Positions 15,630-23,301 of a DNA stretch of 39,060 nucleotides are shown piece by piece. Within the stretch, counting starts at the first letter, position 1; each line of letters opens with the position of its first letter. The translations under genes were made by a program, and so were the position numbers. This DNA comes from Flavobacteriaceae bacterium. Lineage in GTDB: Bacteria > Bacteroidota > Bacteroidia > Flavobacteriales > Flavobacteriaceae. The stretch covers positions 1-39,060 of the forward strand of contig JAENXC010000026.1 in NCBI GenBank assembly GCA_016649715.1, given 5' to 3'. The notes under the pieces are model-generated. The model ran no database searches. It was not told the DNA's origin and saw nothing but the letters and a program-made list of their open reading frames with translations.

Positions 15630-16571
15630 TTACTTGAAAATATTATCAATGGTTTCCTTTTCTTTAAATATATACTGCTTGCTTGAAGATAAATTTTGGG
15701 CAGTTAATTGAAAATCATTTTTTGTATAAAACTTATTTGACCTTTCAATTTCTGATAATTTTAAATTTGCAAATTGAGGTTTAAGTTTATCGAAGAGGTA
15801 TCTAATAGCTGTTGTATTTGCCTCAAAATAAATATTGAAATCTAAGGCTGTAAAATCATCAGTTGTTAGAATTTGTAATAATTGCTTAGTAGAGGTCCTG
15901 TTTTCTAATAGATCTATTTTTAGTTGAAGCTTTTCCAGTATTTTAAAAAGATCAGATTCATCTTTTCCTCTAAAACCAAATGAGGTTTTTGGTTTGCGGT
16001 TATTTTTTGAAGTGTCTTTTACCGAGACTTTCCTTGGGGAATCAATCTTTTGTATTAGTTCTTTATTGAATTTGACATCATTGAAATACTTTTCGGCTAT
16101 TTCAGGAATTGTATAAAGGGTTGAATTTGAAAACTGTCCATACTGCTCTTGCAATTCGGCATATAATCGGATGATCGATACTTTTAGATAATTAATGATA
16201 TAGTAGGTGTCATCATTTAAATCTTCCGGTATTTCTCTTTGGGCAATGTACTTAGATATGTCCTTTGCGTGCTTATCAAGTTTATTATGAAGGATGGCGT
16301 AACAGAACTTGTTTTCAGGGATTGTGGCATTCTCGGGAAAGTGACGGGCGAAATCGGCCAAAGTGCTCTCAGATTCATTTAAAATCAGTTTTTGGTAATA
16401 TTCTTTTTTACTGTTTAATGGTTTTTTATAATTCACCTTAAAAACTGCATTGGATGCTGTTGGTTCTAATTTCAATTTGAATAACAAAGCTTGAAATTCC
16501 CTTTCGATTCTATTATCGCGGTGTAAGCCGTTGGTAATGGAAATTACACTTGAAAATATATTCTTTCTCAT
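15630..16571 (-). CDS. Unrecognised 313-aa protein co-transcribed with the integrase
   Basis: No family is assigned. The protein is soluble, charged and mostly helical. A basic linker (KDTSKNNRKPKTSFGFRG, about 200-217) separates an N-terminal part from a C-terminal domain with LQILTTDDFTALDFNIYFEA and TTAIRYLFDKLKPQFANL. The C-terminal pattern recalls proteins seen beside integrases in Bacteroidota elements. It overlaps the integrase stop by 4 bases, so its expression is coupled to recombination functions. A role in excision control or element regulation is a guess from position. Confidence 0.75.
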   Translation of the reverse strand: MRKNIFSSVISITNGLHRDNRIEREFQALLFKLKLEPTASNAVFKVNYKKPLNSKKEYYQKLILNESESTLADFARHFPENATIPENKFCYAILHNKLDKHAKDISKYIAQREIPEDLNDDTYYIINYLKVSIIRLYAELQEQYGQFSNSTLYTIPEIAEKYFNDVKFNKELIQKIDSPRKVSVKDTSKNNRKPKTSFGFRGKDESDLFKILEKLQLKIDLLENRTSTKQLLQILTTDDFTALDFNIYFEANTTAIRYLFDKLKPQFANLKLSEIERSNKFYTKNDFQLTAQNLSSSKQYIFKEKETIDNIFK

Positions 16572-17665
16572 TCTAGATCCAATTGTATTTTGTTAGCGGC
16601 TTCCTTTTTCTTTGCATCTATGACTTTGGCATAAATCTGAGTGGTTTTCAGTTCTCTATGGCCCAGAAGCTTTGATACTGTGTAAATATCTGTTCCTGCT
16701 GTGAGCTGTAAAGTTGCATAAGTGTGTCTGGCGCAATGAAAGGTAATGGTTTTTGAAATACCGGCTTTCATCATCCACTGTTGCAGTTTAAGATTATGCC
16801 AGGCTGAATATTTTAATCCTTTGAATACTCTTTCATCCTTGTCCTGACGTTCCCCAAGCAAGCCGAAGGCTTGATCTGATATTGGAAGTGTTTCGGCTCC
16901 TTTTGTTTTCTTTTGTCTGAATCGGATATAATAACCCATATCATTTGAATGTTGGACTTCTGACCAGAGCAGCTTATTTATATCGGACCATCTTAACCCG
17001 GTTAGACAGGAAAATATGAAGGCTGTTTTGAGTTGGGGTATTTCGCATTCTTCTTTGACGGCGGCTTGAAGTTCTTCTAGGGTTAGAAACTCGCGTTGAG
17101 GTTCGCCTTGTTTGAAATGCGGTACTCCGTTCGCAGGATTAGATTTTAAAATACCATCTGCAACTGCCTGCTTTAAAGCTGCTGTGAATTTTCCGAAATA
17201 AGAGTATTTGGAGTTTTGGGATAATTGTTTTGATGCTTGTCCAATGGCTTTTGTGTCTAGGTAATCTTTAAAGCCTGCTACAAAACTTTTGTCGATATCT
17301 TGGAAACTGACATCGGTAGGGCGGTAGTTGTTAAGGTGCTTGAGCATACTATTCCAATTCCCATAGTTTCCGGAGCTTGTGTTTTTTCTTTCGGCTAAGG
17401 CAGTGACATAATTTGTGAAGCTTCCTTTCAATTTCTCTATATCATTAAATCCGTAATGATTTTGTTGGATTTCTAATTGACGCTTTGCCCAAATAGATTG
17501 AGCTAATTCCCGAGTTTTCTTGTTGAGGTTTCTTTCTGCCTTTGTCTTGGGATCTATAATCAGATGTAAACCGAGAGACTCGGTTTTGCGCTTTCCTTTG
17601 GTATAATAATCTAAATAGAAACTGATTTTCCCGTTTTTCTTGCGTTCTCTTAAAGTTACTTTCAT
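16568..17665 (-). CDS. Tyrosine recombinase (phage-type integrase)
   Basis: This 365-residue site-specific recombinase is of the Bacteroidota integrase type. An N-terminal arm-binding domain covers about 1-70 (KVTLRERKKNGKISFYLDYY) and the SAM-like core-binding domain about 80-180. The catalytic domain shows R225 in TGLRWSDI, a lysine near 253, HCARH (H310, R313), LGH (H336) and the nucleophile Y345 in TTQIYAKV. All catalytic residues are present and length is normal. It is preceded by the zinc-ribbon/HTH gene (4-nt gap) and followed by the 313-aa gene. Position at the mnmE-proximal end of the block implies it inserts the element there. Confidence 0.95.
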   Translation of the reverse strand: MKVTLRERKKNGKISFYLDYYTKGKRKTESLGLHLIIDPKTKAERNLNKKTRELAQSIWAKRQLEIQQNHYGFNDIEKLKGSFTNYVTALAERKNTSSGNYGNWNSMLKHLNNYRPTDVSFQDIDKSFVAGFKDYLDTKAIGQASKQLSQNSKYSYFGKFTAALKQAVADGILKSNPANGVPHFKQGEPQREFLTLEELQAAVKEECEIPQLKTAFIFSCLTGLRWSDINKLLWSEVQHSNDMGYYIRFRQKKTKGAETLPISDQAFGLLGERQDKDERVFKGLKYSAWHNLKLQQWMMKAGISKTITFHCARHTYATLQLTAGTDIYTVSKLLGHRELKTTQIYAKVIDAKKKEAANKIQLDLE

Positions 17666-17669
17666 AATG

Positions 17670-18041
17670 CTATTGATTAAAAAGGTTTTCTATTTGATGG
17701 CGCGCAAGAATGTGCTTTCGCCCAAATGGGACAGCTTTAAGCTGGCCTCGTTTGATCATTCTCTGGATGGTCCATCTACTTACTCCAATAAGTTTGGAAG
17801 CATCTGTGATGCTTAGGAAGTCTTTATTTGCTAATGTATCTGTAGGAGAGAATTCGGGTTTCGGATTGGCTTGTTGCCTGGTGGTCTCCTGAAGAGTACC
17901 TTTTACTTTTTCTTCTCGTTTTATCTGCTTGTAATGTCTGCTATTGCATTTATGGGAGCAGTAACGTGTTGTTGTAGTTCTTGCAGTGAAGAGATTACCA
18001 CAGTACTGGCAGTTTTTTGGTATGTGAAGATTTGTACTCAT
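17670..18041 (-). CDS. Zinc-ribbon plus helix-turn-helix excisionase-like protein
   Basis: This 123-residue protein starts at MSTNLHIP; an in-frame start 14 codons upstream looks like leader. A short zinc-ribbon-like module, CQYCGNLF...YCSHKC (four cysteines in C-x2-C and C-x3-C pairs), is followed by a lysine-rich linker. A MerR/excisionase-type HTH follows (LSITDASKLIGVSRWTIQRM, then LKAVPFGRKHIL). Proteins with this layout are common immediately upstream of integrases in Bacteroidota elements, where they probably act as recombination directionality factors. It is the first gene of the recombination operon, and its leader runs into the presumed attachment region. Confidence 0.8.
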   Translation of the reverse strand: MSTNLHIPKNCQYCGNLFTARTTTTRYCSHKCNSRHYKQIKREEKVKGTLQETTRQQANPKPEFSPTDTLANKDFLSITDASKLIGVSRWTIQRMIKRGQLKAVPFGRKHILARHQIENLFNQ

Positions 18042-18125
18042 AAGATGGTGCATTATGGAGCGACTTGGAGCTTCGTGGGGCAATATGGGGCATCCTTTCG
18101 CTTTGTTTCCTATGGTGAGGAATTG

Positions 18126-18197
18126 GGCAACAAATTCCTATGTCAGGCAACAAATACACAACAAATATATGTAAAAATAGGCAATAAGACAACAAAA
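18126..18197 (+). repeat. Direct repeats resembling integrase arm-type sites
   Basis: GGCAACAAAT occurs exactly at 18126-18135 and 18146-18155. Variants lie at 18157-18166 (CACAACAAAT), 18180-18189 (GGCAATAAGA) and 18188-18197 (GACAACAAAA). They lie between the excisionase-like gene and the inverted repeat at the mnmE end. This is where attP arm sites for the integrase N-terminal domain are expected. Confidence 0.5.
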
Positions 18198-18218
18198 AAG
18201 AGCAACGAAGCTGCTCTT
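18193..18218 (-). terminator. Rho-independent terminator downstream of mnmE
   Basis: On the minus strand AAGAGCA...TGCTCTT form a 7-bp stem (18198-18204 with 18212-18218) with a 7-base loop. The stem is followed by a T-run (plus-strand A-run from 18193). It lies 44 bases past the mnmE stop codon. Confidence 0.7.
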
Positions 18219-18246
18219 AATGTGTTGATTAACAAGGAATAGCTAA

Positions 18247-18269
18247 GGAAGTGAAGGTAGGTTACTTCC
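18247..18269. other. Candidate attachment core at the mnmE 3' end
   Basis: GGAAGT (18247-18252) and ACTTCC (18264-18269) are inverted arms around an 11-base centre, overlapping the mnmE stop codon (18262-18264). Tyrosine recombinase core sites have inverted arms around a 6-8-base overlap region, and islands of the SGI1 type use the last codons of mnmE. The second copy expected at the far end of the element is not in this window. Confidence 0.45.
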
Positions 18270-19655
18270 CGATGCAAAAATTAGCGAAAATATTGCCTAA
18301 CAAATCATCATTTGTAATCTCTCCGGTAATCTCTCCAAAGTGATACAATGCCTGCCTAATATCTATTGCCAACAAATCGCCTGAGAGTCCGGCATCAATA
18401 CCTTCCTGTACTTTAATGATTTCTTCCAAGGCTTTTAAAAGCGCATCGTAATGGCGGCTGTTGGTAACTATGGTTTCGTTGTTGCGAAGCGCACCGGTGT
18501 TTACAAAAATTTATGTTGCAGATCCTCCACGCCTTGTCCGGTTTTCGCAGATAACATTTGAAGATTGCTGATTGCAGATTGTAGATTTTTGATTCCTTCT
18601 TCTGAAAGCTTGTCAACTTTGTTTGCGACAATCACAAGGTTTTTTAAAGGATATTTATTCTTAATAGTTTCAATCTCAACCTGAAACTTCGAAGCCTGTC
18701 CCGAAACTTCGGGATGAAACTTTTCAGCATCAAACAAATAAACAACAACTTGAGCCTGCTCAATTTTCTGAAACGTTTTTTGAATTCCCAAGCCTTCAAT
18801 AATATCAGTAGTTTCACGAATTCCAGCAGTATCAATAAAACGGAAGCTGATGCCGCCAATGGTTATTTCGTCTTCAATAGTGTCTCGAGTGGTTCCTGCA
18901 ATTTCCGAAACAATGGCGCGGTCTTCATTCAGCAAAACGTTCAAAAGTGTAGATTTACCAACATTGGGTTCGCCCACAATAGCAACGGGAATCCCGTTTT
19001 TCAAAACATTTCCCGTGGCGAAGGAATCTATCAAGCGCTTTAGAACATGAGTTATTTTTGAGATAAGTTTTTGAAATTCTTCACGGTTTGCAAATTCCAC
19101 ATCTTCTTCGGCAAAGTCGAGTTCCAATTCTATCAACGAAGCAAAGTTCAAAAGTTCTTCGCGCAGCTTTTTTATTTCCGAAGAAAAGCCGCCGCGCATC
19201 TGCTGGATAGCGAGCTGGTGCGAAGCTGCCGAATCACTGGCAATCAAATCTGCCACAGCTTCGGCTTGGCTGAGGTCCATCTTTCCATTTAAAAATGCCC
19301 TTAAAGTAAACTCTCCCGCTCGTGCCATTCTGCAACCTTTCCGAAGACATAATTGTATAATTTCCTGTTGAATATAATTGCTGCCGTGGCAGGAAATTTC
19401 TACCATATCTTCGCCCGTGTAACTGTTTGGGTTTTTGAAAATGGTTGCGAGGACTTCATCTATCACTCGTTCGCCATCTTTTATATGTCCCAAATGAACG
19501 GTATGGGTTTTTTGTTTCGGTAGTTCTTTTCCAGAAATGGAAGTGAATACTGAAGAAGCAATAGCAATAGCCTCTAGCCCAGAAAGTCTAATAACAGCAA
19601 TCGCGCCGGCGCCCGAGGGCGTTGCCAATGCAACTATGGTATCTGTGTGTGTCAT
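18262..19655 (-). pseudogene. mnmE: tRNA modification GTPase MnmE (TrmE) with C-terminal frameshift
   Basis: MnmE, with MnmG, modifies wobble uridines of tRNA. The start [19 protein letters not shown] at 19655 is canonical. The G domain is intact: GEPNVGKST (about 229-237), DTAGIRET (about 275-282), NKVD (about 345), SAKTG (about 369). After LQHK (about residue 382) the frame goes to a stop at 18501. The next frame resumes as [16 protein letters not shown] and continues to the family's end motif FCIGK and a stop at 18262. Only two bases remain where relatives have three codons (LLE), a net loss of about 7 bases. Either the gene is broken, losing the helical C-terminus and catalytic-motif cysteine, or the assembly has an error. 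Confidence 0.85.
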
Positions 19656-19661
19656 TGGAGG

Positions 19662-19669
19662 CAAAAGTA
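19662..19669 (-). promoter_or_regulatory. Promoter -7 box of mnmE
   Basis: The minus strand reads TACTTTTG, matching the Bacteroidota TAnnTTTG -7 element, 7 bases before the mnmE ATG at 19655. The transcript would be nearly leaderless. No matching -33 TTG was seen at the usual distance. Confidence 0.5.
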
Positions 19670-19759
19670 CTAATTATTGTTGTTTGGAAGAGTAGAAGAG
19701 GATTGGTTTTCAATAAAAATGAGTAGGCCAGTTATTTATATTAAATCTATATTAATAAG

Positions 19760-19775
19760 TATGACAATTGTCATA
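19760..19775. promoter_or_regulatory. Perfect 16-bp palindrome, Crp/Fnr-like site
   Basis: TATGACAATTGTCATA is fully self-complementary and has the TGA-N6-TCA core shared by Crp/Fnr-family sites. It lies 70 bases upstream of the first cytochrome gene in the divergent gap with mnmE. It would link the respiratory cluster to an oxygen-, redox- or NO-responsive regulator. This is inferred from symmetry and spacing. Confidence 0.5.
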
Positions 19776-19845
19776 TAAATCAGTAATGATATTTAAGAAA
19801 TTTACATTTAATCCAAAAATCATTAATTGTAAAATTCAAATAATC

Positions 19846-20721
19846 ATGAAAACACACAAAAAACTTTATTTATTTATTTTAGGTCTTTTATTTATGGGGC
19901 TCCAAAGTTGTACCCATGATGATCGCGATACATTTGTGCCAATACCTGCAGATGAAAACCAAATAGCATACGATGCTGCAGATATGATAAATGGCAGCAG
20001 ATTGTATAATGATTTTACAAAATCTGAAACTGGTTTTGTAACGCCCAATGATCCTTCAGTAGTACTTGAAAACATTACAGAATACAAAGATTTTTACAGA
20101 TGTAAACAATGTCATGCTTGGGATCAAAAAGCAAGATTTGCATCATACATTAACAGAGCTCCAAATACCACAAGACCTGATGTGTCTTCTGTTCAACTCA
20201 CTAATTTGAAATATGCAGACATAAGTATTTTGTTTGAAAGGATTAAAAATACAGGAGGAGCAGCTGTAGATCCTGCAAGAACTGCAGATGGAACAAACCC
20301 TGCATTAGGTGGTAATAATCACCCTGATTATGGAACAATTCTTTCTGATGCATTAATTTGGGATTTAGTTAAATTTTTGAAAGAAGGAGCACTTGATACA
20401 GATGAATTATATGCTATAAATACAGAAGGAACCTATCCAACAGGTTCAAGAACGTTTACCGATTTAGGAAGAAATGGTAATGCCACCTCAGGTCATGCTT
20501 TCTTTGCAGCTAAATGTGCAAGTTGCCATGGTGCAGATGGAACTACAATTGATATAGGAGGCAAAACCTTAGGAAATTTTACCCGATCTAATCCACACGA
20601 AGTACAACACAAAGTAGTTTCAGGTCAATTAGGTTCCCCAATGGGATCTACGCCCACCACTCTTGAAGAAATGAAAAATCTTTATAAAGCACTTAGCGAT
20701 CAAACAGCCTATCCTGACTAA
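19846..20721 (+). CDS. Dihaem c-type cytochrome lipoprotein
   Basis: This 291-residue protein starts at MKTHKKLYLF, where a lipoprotein signal peptide ends in LQSC. An upstream in-frame start would put 26 residues before the signal and is rejected. Two haem-attachment motifs are visible: CKQCH near residue 87 and CASCH near 226. The second is followed by GADGTT and a methionine-containing PMGST segment as a likely axial ligand. It is therefore a membrane-tethered, exported electron carrier. It heads the respiratory cluster and is followed by a 114-base gap with a long inverted repeat, which may set its expression apart from the downstream genes. Confidence 0.88.
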   Translation: MKTHKKLYLFILGLLFMGLQSCTHDDRDTFVPIPADENQIAYDAADMINGSRLYNDFTKSETGFVTPNDPSVVLENITEYKDFYRCKQCHAWDQKARFASYINRAPNTTRPDVSSVQLTNLKYADISILFERIKNTGGAAVDPARTADGTNPALGGNNHPDYGTILSDALIWDLVKFLKEGALDTDELYAINTEGTYPTGSRTFTDLGRNGNATSGHAFFAAKCASCHGADGTTIDIGGKTLGNFTRSNPHEVQHKVVSGQLGSPMGSTPTTLEEMKNLYKALSDQTAYPD

Positions 20722-20740
20722 ATCGAGCAATTTTCAAATT

Positions 20741-20799
20741 AATCTAATTTAGAATACTGTAAACACATTAAAAAGTTTCACAAAATTCTAAATTAGATT
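20741..20799. repeat. 15-bp inverted repeat between the first two cytochrome genes
   Basis: AATCTAATTTAGAAT (20741-20755) and ATTCTAAATTAGATT (20785-20799) are perfect inverted arms around 29 bases. The right arm runs into TTTTATAAG. It could be a processing or stability hairpin, an attenuator, or a weak terminator within the operon. Confidence 0.6.
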
Positions 20800-20835
20800 T
20801 TATAAGAAACCAAATAGAAACTAAAAAACAATAAA

Positions 20836-21213
20836 ATGAAAAAAATATTTCAATTTTTGCTTATGATAGGGATGAGTATGATGACATTTTCATGCTATTA
20901 TGATGAATTAGAAGATCAAACAGAACTTCCGTTGCCTCAAAATATATCTTTTCAAGATCAGGTGCAACCAGTATTTAATCAAAACTGTGTTAATTGTCAT
21001 AACGGAAATCAAAATCCCGATTTGCGCTCAGGTAGCTCATTTACGGCGTTGCTAGGTGGGGGTTTTGTAATTCCAACTGATTCTGAAAACAGTATTTTAT
21101 ACAAAAGTCTAATAGGTCAAGGAGCACCCCCAATGCCGCCAAGTGGAGGCATAAGCCAAACAAAAATAAATGTTGTAAAACAGTGGATTGACGAAGGTGC
21201 GCTTAATAACTAA
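20836..21213 (+). CDS. Monohaem c-type cytochrome lipoprotein
   Basis: This 125-residue protein has a lipoprotein signal peptide with lipobox TFSC (cysteine near residue 20) and one haem motif CVNCH (about 51-55). PPMPPSGG near 100 supplies a plausible methionine ligand, and the terminal KINVVKQWIDEGALNN is typical of the planctomycete-type/class I cytochrome domain. It probably resides at the outer membrane or in the periplasm beside the larger cytochrome. It lies 16 bases upstream of the beta-barrel gene start, consistent with co-transcription. Confidence 0.88.
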   Translation: MKKIFQFLLMIGMSMMTFSCYYDELEDQTELPLPQNISFQDQVQPVFNQNCVNCHNGNQNPDLRSGSSFTALLGGGFVIPTDSENSILYKSLIGQGAPPMPPSGGISQTKINVVKQWIDEGALNN

Positions 21214-21229
21214 TCTCAAAAATATACAA

Positions 21230-22081
21230 ATGAAAAGATATAAAATAATTCTCGCAGTGGCATTTATTTTCCCTCTTATGATTTTTTCTCAGGAGGATGC
21301 AGAAGTTACTGAAGAACCGGAAGTAAAGCTAGAAAGAGCAGCTTTTGAAAGTACAGCACTTATTGAAAGTCAAACCAATGTTCTTAACACAAAAGGAACA
21401 TTAGAAATGACTATGAATCACCGTTTTGATTTAGTAGATACTGAAAATTCACTTATTGGAATTTATGGAGCTGCAAATATACGTATCGCTTTAAGTTATG
21501 CTATTCTCGATAGAATAACCGTTGGATTTGGAACCACCAAAGATAACCGATTACAAGATTTTAATCTTAAAGGAGCTATTTTAAGACAAACCCAAGGTAA
21601 TGAAATGCCAATAAGCGTTAGTTACTATGGAAATTTTACTATTGATGCCAGAAAGAAAAATCAAGGTTATTTTTATAATACAGAAGACAGATATTCCTTT
21701 TTCAACCAATTAATTATTTCAAAACGCTTCAGTAGAAATATATCCTTTATGGTTGCTCCTAGTTACTCTCACTATAATGTTGTAGAAAAAACTATGAAAA
21801 ATGATATGTTCGCTATAGCCGTTGGTGGTCGCGCAAAAATTAGTCCGCAAACGTCTATCATAGCCGAATATAACCAACCAATAACCACCTTTGATGTTGG
21901 AACCCCTGAACCTGGCGTTAGTTTAGGAGTAGAGTTTTCAACAGGATCCCATGCTTTTCAAGTTTTTGTAACCAATTATAAAGGAATAGTCGCACAAAAA
22001 AATAATATGTTTAATCAAAATAATTTTTTTGACGGCGATTTTATGCTTGGGTTTAACATAACCAGACTATGGCACTTATAA
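21230..22081 (+). CDS. Outer-membrane beta-barrel protein, DUF5777 family
   Basis: This 283-residue protein starts at MKRYKIILAV, with a signal peptide cleaved near FSQED; the extension upstream overlaps the cytochrome gene and is rejected. After an acidic stretch the protein consists of alternating beta-strands (FGTTKDNRLQDFNLKGAIL, PISVSYYGNFTID, FSRNISFMVAPSYSHYN, GVSLGVEFSTGSHAFQVFV). It ends FDGDFMLGFNITRLWHL, the terminal aromatic pattern of outer-membrane proteins. DUF5777 barrels recur beside exported cytochromes and FeS proteins in Bacteroidota. A role as the outer-membrane component of the electron-transfer cluster is inferred. Confidence 0.78.
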   Translation: MKRYKIILAVAFIFPLMIFSQEDAEVTEEPEVKLERAAFESTALIESQTNVLNTKGTLEMTMNHRFDLVDTENSLIGIYGAANIRIALSYAILDRITVGFGTTKDNRLQDFNLKGAILRQTQGNEMPISVSYYGNFTIDARKKNQGYFYNTEDRYSFFNQLIISKRFSRNISFMVAPSYSHYNVVEKTMKNDMFAIAVGGRAKISPQTSIIAEYNQPITTFDVGTPEPGVSLGVEFSTGSHAFQVFVTNYKGIVAQKNNMFNQNNFFDGDFMLGFNITRLWHL

Positions 22082-22089
22082 AAAGCTAT

Positions 22090-22356
22090 ATGAAAAATTC
22101 ATCTAAAAAAACAAATAGTCAAATTAGTAGAAGAGGATTTTTACCGATGCTAGTTGGAGGGTTAGTTCTTCCTATTCTCGGTTATGGGAAACCATCGCCT
22201 GAGGCACTGGGTGAAGATAGCGATACATACCAAACCATGCTTAAAGCTGACGGAACAACGGTAAGAATTAAAAAAAGTGTGTTGGGAAAGGCAAAAGTAA
22301 TTGAAAAAAATATTTCCAATAAGTCCTTTTTGGTGTGGTTGAATAAAGATAGATAG
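22090..22356 (+). CDS. Small twin-arginine signal protein
   Basis: This 88-residue protein starts at MKNSSKKTNS, 8 bases after the barrel stop; a start 7 codons earlier would overlap the barrel gene. The Tat motif SRRGFLPML is followed by a hydrophobic core (VGGLVLPILG). The mature part is only about 55 residues, with DTYQTMLKADGTTVRIKKSV and a WLNKDR end, and has no cysteine. The layout (Tat signal, then a D-G-containing beta-hairpin) mirrors the first 75 residues of the next gene, the ferredoxin. It may be a small accessory or chaperone-like subunit of the same complex. Confidence 0.75.
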   Translation: MKNSSKKTNSQISRRGFLPMLVGGLVLPILGYGKPSPEALGEDSDTYQTMLKADGTTVRIKKSVLGKAKVIEKNISNKSFLVWLNKDR

Positions 22357-22362
22357 AGTATT

Positions 22363-23301
22363 ATGCAAGAAAATAATAAGAAATCCAGACGCAAATTTTT
22401 TGAAATAGGGATTAAGTTTGGGTTGTTGGCATCTATTGGTACAGTTGCCGTAGCAAAAGCTTTTGAGGACGAAGAGAATTCAGGAATGGTGGAACTTATG
22501 TCTACCGATGGGCACATTATGCAAGTGCCAGCCTCTGAAGTTCATGACATGGTGCATATTAAGCAAGATGGTTATGATCCCAGAGTTGGATTTCCAGATA
22601 AAAAGTTTGTAATGGTGGTGGATTTGGCTAAGTGTAAAAACGCACTTAAATGTCAAGAATCTTGCAATAAAAATCACTACATCACAGGAGAGAATGCATG
22701 GCTAAAGGTTTATAAAATGCAGGAGTCTGAAAAAACAGCACCTTATTTTATGCCAACCCTATGCCAGCACTGTGATAAACCACCATGTGTTAAAGTTTGT
22801 CCTGTTGACGCCACCTTTAAACGACAAGATGGTATTGTTTTGATAGATAATGAGCGTTGTATTGGTTGCCGGTTTTGTATGGCAGCTTGCCCTTACTCTA
22901 CCAGAGTTTTCAATTGGAATGAACCCGACCAACCAGAAGCTGCTCATTCAGGCACTTATACTCCAGACCATACCGGTAAACCAAGCGTAAAAGGTACCGT
23001 AGATAAATGCGATTTTTGTCCGCATAAAATTGATATGGGTGAACTTCCTCACTGTGTTACTGCTTGTCCGAATGATGTTTATTCTTTTGGGGACATTTAT
23101 GAAGATGCCGTTACAAATGGAAGTGGACAAACCTTTAAACTAAGCGCACTTTTAAAAGAAAGATCAGGTCACCGATTGTTAGAGGGATTAGGTACCGAAC
23201 CTAGTGTTTATTACTTACCTCCAACAGAAAGACTCGTGGAATTTGAAGAAGGTATGGAAAACTACACAGAATTTCAATCTGTCAAAAAAACTGAGGAATA
23301 A
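22363..23301 (+). CDS. Tat-exported 4Fe-4S ferredoxin subunit (NrfC/PsrB/DmsB-like)
   Basis: This 312-residue electron-transfer subunit has a Tat signal (SRRKFFEIG) and four cysteine clusters. They are CKNALKCQESC (about 89-99), CQHCDKPPCVKVC, CIGCRFCMAAC and CDFC...CVTAC, the DmsB/PsrB layout. In the first cluster the second cysteine position is alanine (C-x5-C-x3-C), so that cluster may have altered ligation. The position after a Tat signal places it on the periplasmic side. It would pass electrons between the NrfD quinone site and exported cytochromes. It shares TAATG with the NrfD start. No molybdopterin subunit accompanies it. Confidence 0.92.
   Translation: MQENNKKSRRKFFEIGIKFGLLASIGTVAVAKAFEDEENSGMVELMSTDGHIMQVPASEVHDMVHIKQDGYDPRVGFPDKKFVMVVDLAKCKNALKCQESCNKNHYITGENAWLKVYKMQESEKTAPYFMPTLCQHCDKPPCVKVCPVDATFKRQDGIVLIDNERCIGCRFCMAACPYSTRVFNWNEPDQPEAAHSGTYTPDHTGKPSVKGTVDKCDFCPHKIDMGELPHCVTACPNDVYSFGDIYEDAVTNGSGQTFKLSALLKERSGHRLLEGLGTEPSVYYLPPTERLVEFEEGMENYTEFQSVKKTEE

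Noticed and set aside
17871-18242. A plus-strand gene across the excisionase-like gene and att region
   Set aside because: It is the opposite-frame shadow of the minus-strand zinc-ribbon/HTH gene, and its cysteine-rich translation has no family features.
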